Origin: CAZXNF01 sp050741255
GTDB lineage: Bacteria > Pseudomonadota > Gammaproteobacteria > Burkholderiales > SG8-41
Assembly: GCA_050741255.1 (NCBI GenBank)
Contig: JBOIEQ010000149.1
Coordinates: forward strand, 1 to 10,545
Direction: 5' to 3'
DNA: 10,545 nt
Shown here: positions 7,872-10,545 of the stretch, one piece after another
Numbering within the stretch: position 1 is the stretch's first letter
How the letters are laid out: each line of letters opens with the position of its first letter
Translations under genes and position numbers: made by a program
Notes under the pieces: model-generated
Databases searched by the model: none
The model's input: the letters and a program-made list of their open reading frames with translations, nothing else
Told to the model about the DNA's origin: nothing

Positions 7872-8826
7872 CCTTCTTCACATCGCCGGACTTGATGGCC
7901 TCGCTCATCTTCACCGGCGGCACCACGGGCGTGATGCCGTTCATCAGCGAGCCGGGCACGGTTTCGATCAGTTCATCCACGGTAAAGAGGCCGTCCCCGC
8001 CCTTGTGCAGCGATTTGTAGTCCTCGCCGAAGTAATAGGTGTTGATGCGGCCGCGCTCGGCGTGGAAGACCTGGCCGTTGATGAAGTCGGCCTGGTCGAG
8101 GCACAGGTAGGCGACGATGGGCGCGATGTACTCGGGGCCGCGCGGCTGCAGGGTGCGCTCGTATTCCGCCTTGGTCATCAGGCCGGCCTTGAACTTGCGC
8201 TCGCGGTTGGCCTTCACGGTGTCGGTCAGCGTCATGCGCGTGTCGGCGGAGGGGCAGATCGCATTGGCGGTGATGCCGAACTTGGAGGCTTCCTTGGCGA
8301 TCGAGCGCGTGAGGGCGATGATGCCGGCCTTGGACGCGCTGTAGTTGCACTGGCCGACCGAGCCCTTGAAGGCGTCGGAGGAGAAATTGACGATGCGGCC
8401 ATGGCCCGCCTGCCGCATGTACTTGATCGCGTGGTGGCACATGTTCCAGTGCCCCTTGAGATGCACGCTCACGACCGAATCGAAATCGTCCTCGGACATG
8501 TTCCAGATCATGCGCTCGCGCAGGTTGCCGGCGACGTTGACCAGGAGATCGATCTTGCCGAAGCTGTCCACGCACTGCTTGATCATCAGTCCGGCCTTGA
8601 CGTAATCGGCGACGGAATCGTAGTTCGCGACGGCCTTGCCGCCGGCCTTGACGATCTCGGCGACGACGTCGTCGGCGGGCCGTTCCTCGGTCGCTTCGCC
8701 GCCGCGGCCCACGCCCGGGTCGTTGACGACAACGGATGCGCCTTCTTGCGCCAACAGCATCGCGACTTCGCGCCCGATACCGCGGCCCGCGCCGGTGACG
8801 ACGGCGGCTTTTCCCTTGAGATGCAT
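7858..8826 (-). CDS. Short-chain dehydrogenase/reductase, MFE-2-like type with C-terminal extension
   Basis: This 322-residue NAD(P)-dependent oxidoreductase has the classical SDR motifs: TGAGRGIG cofactor loop (11-18), NVAG (97-100), catalytic Ser149/Ser150 in NFSSD, and YSASK (Tyr162, Lys166). Asp36 in VVNDPG, at the end of the second strand, favours NAD(H). The NDPGVGRGGE segment resembles the 3-hydroxyacyl-CoA dehydrogenase part of peroxisomal-type multifunctional enzyme 2, so acyl-CoA chemistry is one possibility. About 60-70 residues follow the usual core of some 255 residues and end in a Lys-rich tail (KKEKAG). The start is firm: AGGAGG lies 6 bases before the ATG. It is 56 bases downstream of a second Bug receptor gene on the same strand, suggesting one transcript in which the enzyme handles a captured substrate. 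The precise substrate is unknown. Confidence 0.9.
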   Translation of the reverse strand: MHLKGKAAVVTGAGRGIGREVAMLLAQEGASVVVNDPGVGRGGEATEERPADDVVAEIVKAGGKAVANYDSVADYVKAGLMIKQCVDSFGKIDLLVNVAGNLRERMIWNMSEDDFDSVVSVHLKGHWNMCHHAIKYMRQAGHGRIVNFSSDAFKGSVGQCNYSASKAGIIALTRSIAKEASKFGITANAICPSADTRMTLTDTVKANRERKFKAGLMTKAEYERTLQPRGPEYIAPIVAYLCLDQADFINGQVFHAERGRINTYYFGEDYKSLHKGGDGLFTVDELIETVPGSLMNGITPVVPPVKMSEAIKSGDVKKEKAG

Positions 8827-8832
8827 GGCACT

Positions 8833-8838
8833 CCTCCT
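8833..8838 (-). promoter_or_regulatory. Strong Shine-Dalgarno of the SDR gene
   Basis: A consensus AGGAGG on the minus strand lies 6 bases before the ATG at 8826. It is the strongest ribosome binding site in the window and fixes the SDR start. Confidence 0.85.
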
Positions 8839-8882
8839 GGTTGATTCGATGATTCAGCCACTGGGGTATCGCCCCTGCGGCG

Positions 8883-9848
8883 CTATTCCGGCTGGATGCC
8901 GGCGCGCTTGATGAGTTCGGCGTAGAGGCCGATGTCGCGTTTGAGCCGCTCGCCGAGCTCCGCGGGCGTGCTGGTTTCCACGTCCATGCCCTGCGTGGTG
9001 AGCAGGTCGCGCGCGTCCTTGCGGTCCAGCGCCTTGATGATCTCCGCGTTCAGGCGGGTCACCACCGCGGGCGGCGTGCCGGCGGGCGCGAACATGCCCC
9101 ACCACGCGTTCCAGACGAAATCCGGGTACCCCGACTGCGCCATGGTCGGCACCTCCGGCATCTGCGTGTTGCGCGCGGCCGAGGTGATGCCGAGCGCGCG
9201 CAGGCGGCCACTCTTCACGTGCGGGATCGCGACCAGGATGGTGGAGAAGGTGAACTCGATGTGGCCGCCGATGAGGTCTGTCGCGGCCTGCACCGCGCCC
9301 TTGTACGGCACGTGGTTGGTGCGGATGCCCGCCATCTGGTTGAAGATTTCGCCGCACAGGTGCGACGCGGCGCCGACGCCGGCCGACGAGTAATTGAGTT
9401 TGCCGGGATGTGCCTTCGCGAGCTGTACGAACTGTTTCACGTCGCGCGCCGGCAGGGACGGATGCACGATCAGCACGGAGGGGGTGACGATATTGAGCGA
9501 GATCGGGGCGAAGTCGCGCACCGGATCGTAGGCAAGCTTGCGGAACAGGCTCGGGCTGGTGGCCATGATGTAGGTGCCGAGGTGCAGCGTGTAGCCGTCG
9601 GGCGGGGCCTTCGCCACCAGTTCGGCGGCGATGTTGCCCGAGGAGCCCGCGCGGTTGTCCACCAGCACCTGCTGGCCCAGCGCCGGCGCGAGCCGCTCGG
9701 CCAGCACCCGCGCGGTGACGTCCACGGCGCCGCCCGGCGTGAAACCGACCACGATGCGCACCGGTTTCGACGGGTAGGGCTGGGCGTGTACGGCGCTGCA
9801 CAGCAAGAGGGCGGCGCACAGGCCCAGCGGGTGGCGGATCGGCTGCAT
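8883..9848 (-). CDS. Bug-family (TctC-type) periplasmic solute-binding receptor, second copy
   Basis: This 321-residue receptor is a second, clearly diverged member of the Bug family. Its signal peptide is MQPIRHPLGLCAALLLCSAVHA with probable cleavage after Ala22. The mature protein opens with QPYPSKPVRIVVGFTPGGAVD, where Asp43 is the usual ligand-loop acid, and continues with DNRAGSSGN, PPDGYTL, the SSAGVGAASH loop (154-163), VPYKGAVQA (180-188) and WWGMFAPAGTP. The ATG at 9848 is chosen because the signal peptide starts there; the frame extends to an ATG at 9887, but the added 13 residues are polar and lie over the candidate promoter. The Shine-Dalgarno is weak. It is first in a likely two-gene unit with the SDR gene downstream and is divergent from the Ldh2-type dehydrogenase. 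No transporter membrane subunits are near. Ligand unknown. Confidence 0.93.
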   Translation of the reverse strand: MQPIRHPLGLCAALLLCSAVHAQPYPSKPVRIVVGFTPGGAVDVTARVLAERLAPALGQQVLVDNRAGSSGNIAAELVAKAPPDGYTLHLGTYIMATSPSLFRKLAYDPVRDFAPISLNIVTPSVLIVHPSLPARDVKQFVQLAKAHPGKLNYSSAGVGAASHLCGEIFNQMAGIRTNHVPYKGAVQAATDLIGGHIEFTFSTILVAIPHVKSGRLRALGITSAARNTQMPEVPTMAQSGYPDFVWNAWWGMFAPAGTPPAVVTRLNAEIIKALDRKDARDLLTTQGMDVETSTPAELGERLKRDIGLYAELIKRAGIQPE

Positions 9849-9885
9849 CGAGGGTCTCTCGGGGGGATGGACGGTCGTTGCCCGC

Positions 9886-9916
9886 ATGATACCTTCGGCA
9901 TGGGTCAGGAGTTCAA
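9886..9916 (-). promoter_or_regulatory. Candidate promoter of the second Bug gene
   Basis: On the minus strand TTGAAC (9916-9911) and TATCAT (9891-9886) match the -35 and -10 consensus at 4 and 5 of 6 positions, separated by 19 bases, slightly more than ideal. The -10 lies about 37 bases before the ATG at 9848. The -35 overlaps the ribosome binding site of the divergent dehydrogenase gene. Confidence 0.3.
9907..9911 (+). promoter_or_regulatory. Ribosome binding site that decides the GTG start at 9918
   Basis: AGGAG lies 6 bases before the GTG at 9918. The in-frame ATG at 9900 has no such sequence in front of it, and the one at 9867 has only a G-run directly abutting it, so GTG 9918 is preferred for the dehydrogenase. 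Confidence 0.65.
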
Positions 9917-9917
9917 C

Positions 9918-10545
9918 GTGTCACCCGACAACAACACAGAAACGCGGCGCCTCGGCCTCGGGGCGATCCACCGGATCGCCGTCGCGGCGCTCAAACGCAA
10001 CGCGTTTTCCGCGGCCAATGCCGCGGTCATCGCCGACGTGGTCACCGCCGCCGAGCGCGACGGCGCCCGTTCGCACGGGCTCATGCGCATCCCGGGCTAC
10101 GTGCGCGGTGCGCGCACCGGACGCATCGATCCGGGCGCCGTGCCGCGGCCGGTGGCGTTCCTGGCGGCACCGGAATGCGCGGACATCATCGAGATCGACG
10201 GCGGCCGCGGTTACGCCGCGCCCGCCGTGGCACTCGGCCGCCCGCTGCTGATCGACGCGGTCCGCGCACACGGGCGCGGCATGCTGCGCCTGCGCAACAC
10301 GCATCACCTGCACGCCCTGTGGTGGGACGTGGAGGCGGTGGCCGAAGCCGGCTACCTCGCGCTGGCGATGGTGGTCTCGCGCCCCGTGGTCAGCGTGTTC
10401 GACGGACAGGGCCGCGCCTTCGGTACCAACCCGCTGTGCTTCGCGGTGCCGCGCGCAGGCCGCCCGCCGCTGGTCGCCGATCTGGCCACCTCCGCGTCAG
10501 CGCGCGGCGACATCGCGCTCGCGCAACGCGAGGGCCGCGCGATCC
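9918..10545 (+). CDS. Malate/L-lactate dehydrogenase-family (Ldh2/DpkA-like) oxidoreductase, 5' part
   Basis: The frame from GTG 9918 stays open to the right edge and gives the first 209 residues of a protein whose family is usually about 330-360 long. It belongs to the NAD(P)-dependent Ldh2/MDH type-2 family, which includes malate, lactate and ureidoglycolate dehydrogenases and the piperideine/pyrroline-2-carboxylate reductase DpkA. Supporting motifs are RDGARSHGLMRIPGYV (48-62, with the conserved SHG), the nicotinamide-side segment RNTHHLHALWWDVEA (126-140), FGTNPLCFAVPR (168-179) and VADLATS (186-192). The HHLHALW stretch resembles the HFAALW-type segment of DpkA-like members more than the HFG of ureidoglycolate dehydrogenases, so an imino-acid reductase role is possible. 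It is divergent from the Bug receptor across 69 bases and may share its regulation. In-frame ATGs at 9867 and 9900 are weaker start choices. Confidence 0.88.
   Translation, partial: MSPDNNTETRRLGLGAIHRIAVAALKRNAFSAANAAVIADVVTAAERDGARSHGLMRIPGYVRGARTGRIDPGAVPRPVAFLAAPECADIIEIDGGRGYAAPAVALGRPLLIDAVRAHGRGMLRLRNTHHLHALWWDVEAVAEAGYLALAMVVSRPVVSVFDGQGRAFGTNPLCFAVPRAGRPPLVADLATSASARGDIALAQREGRAI

Noticed and set aside
8863..8875. GGGG-TATCG-CCCC hairpin between the second Bug gene and the SDR gene
   Set aside because: Only a 4-bp stem with no T-run on the transcribed strand; too weak to call an attenuator or terminator.

Overview
The window looks like chromosomal DNA of a GC-rich betaproteobacterium, most likely Burkholderiales (Bordetella/Achromobacter/Variovorax-type). 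Codon third positions are strongly G/C. Two separate genes encode Bug-family periplasmic solute receptors, a family heavily expanded in that order. I see no rRNA, tRNA, CRISPR array, insertion sequence or phage gene. Coding density is very high: the longest stretch without a gene is about 96 bases, and the other gaps are 87 bases or less.

Positions 1-3670 (+ strand) form a compact operon. It runs from the 3' part of a divergent dihydropyrimidinase/D-hydantoinase, through a 113-residue protein of unknown function and a COG0523 (CobW-type, G3E) GTPase, to an amidase-signature hydrolase. The first three genes overlap by 4 bases at each junction, and the amidase follows after 25 bases with its own ribosome binding site. 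The simplest reading is a hydrolytic pathway: the metal-dependent hydantoinase-like enzyme opens a cyclic amide or imide, the amidase cleaves a further amide bond, and the COG0523 protein may supply metal to the first enzyme.

Positions 3689-6748 (- strand) hold three genes read right to left: a 652-residue alpha/beta hydrolase of the large Abhydrolase_10-like type, a small MliC-like lipoprotein (lysozyme-inhibitor fold), and a glutathione S-transferase. The GST converges on the amidase.

Positions 6749-6835 are a divergent intergenic region with nearly superimposed -10 candidates on the two strands. It separates the alpha/beta hydrolase from a Bug receptor (6836-7834, +). The Bug start codon lies within a 9-bp tandem repeat that supplies three in-frame ATGs. 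This receptor converges on a short-chain dehydrogenase (7858-8826, -). A small inverted repeat includes both stop codons.

The dehydrogenase lies downstream of a second Bug receptor (8883-9848, -) in what looks like a two-gene operon. A 69-base divergent gap separates that receptor from the 5' part of a malate/L-lactate-dehydrogenase-family (Ldh2/DpkA-like) oxidoreductase, which runs off the right edge.

Overall the region is catabolic: solute capture (two orphan Bug receptors), hydrolysis (hydantoinase, amidase, alpha/beta hydrolase), redox steps (SDR, Ldh2-type enzyme) and detoxification (GST). The families are known. The least explained elements are the coupled 113-aa/COG0523 pair, the atypical hydantoinase active-site loop, and the repeat-borne start codons of the first Bug gene.
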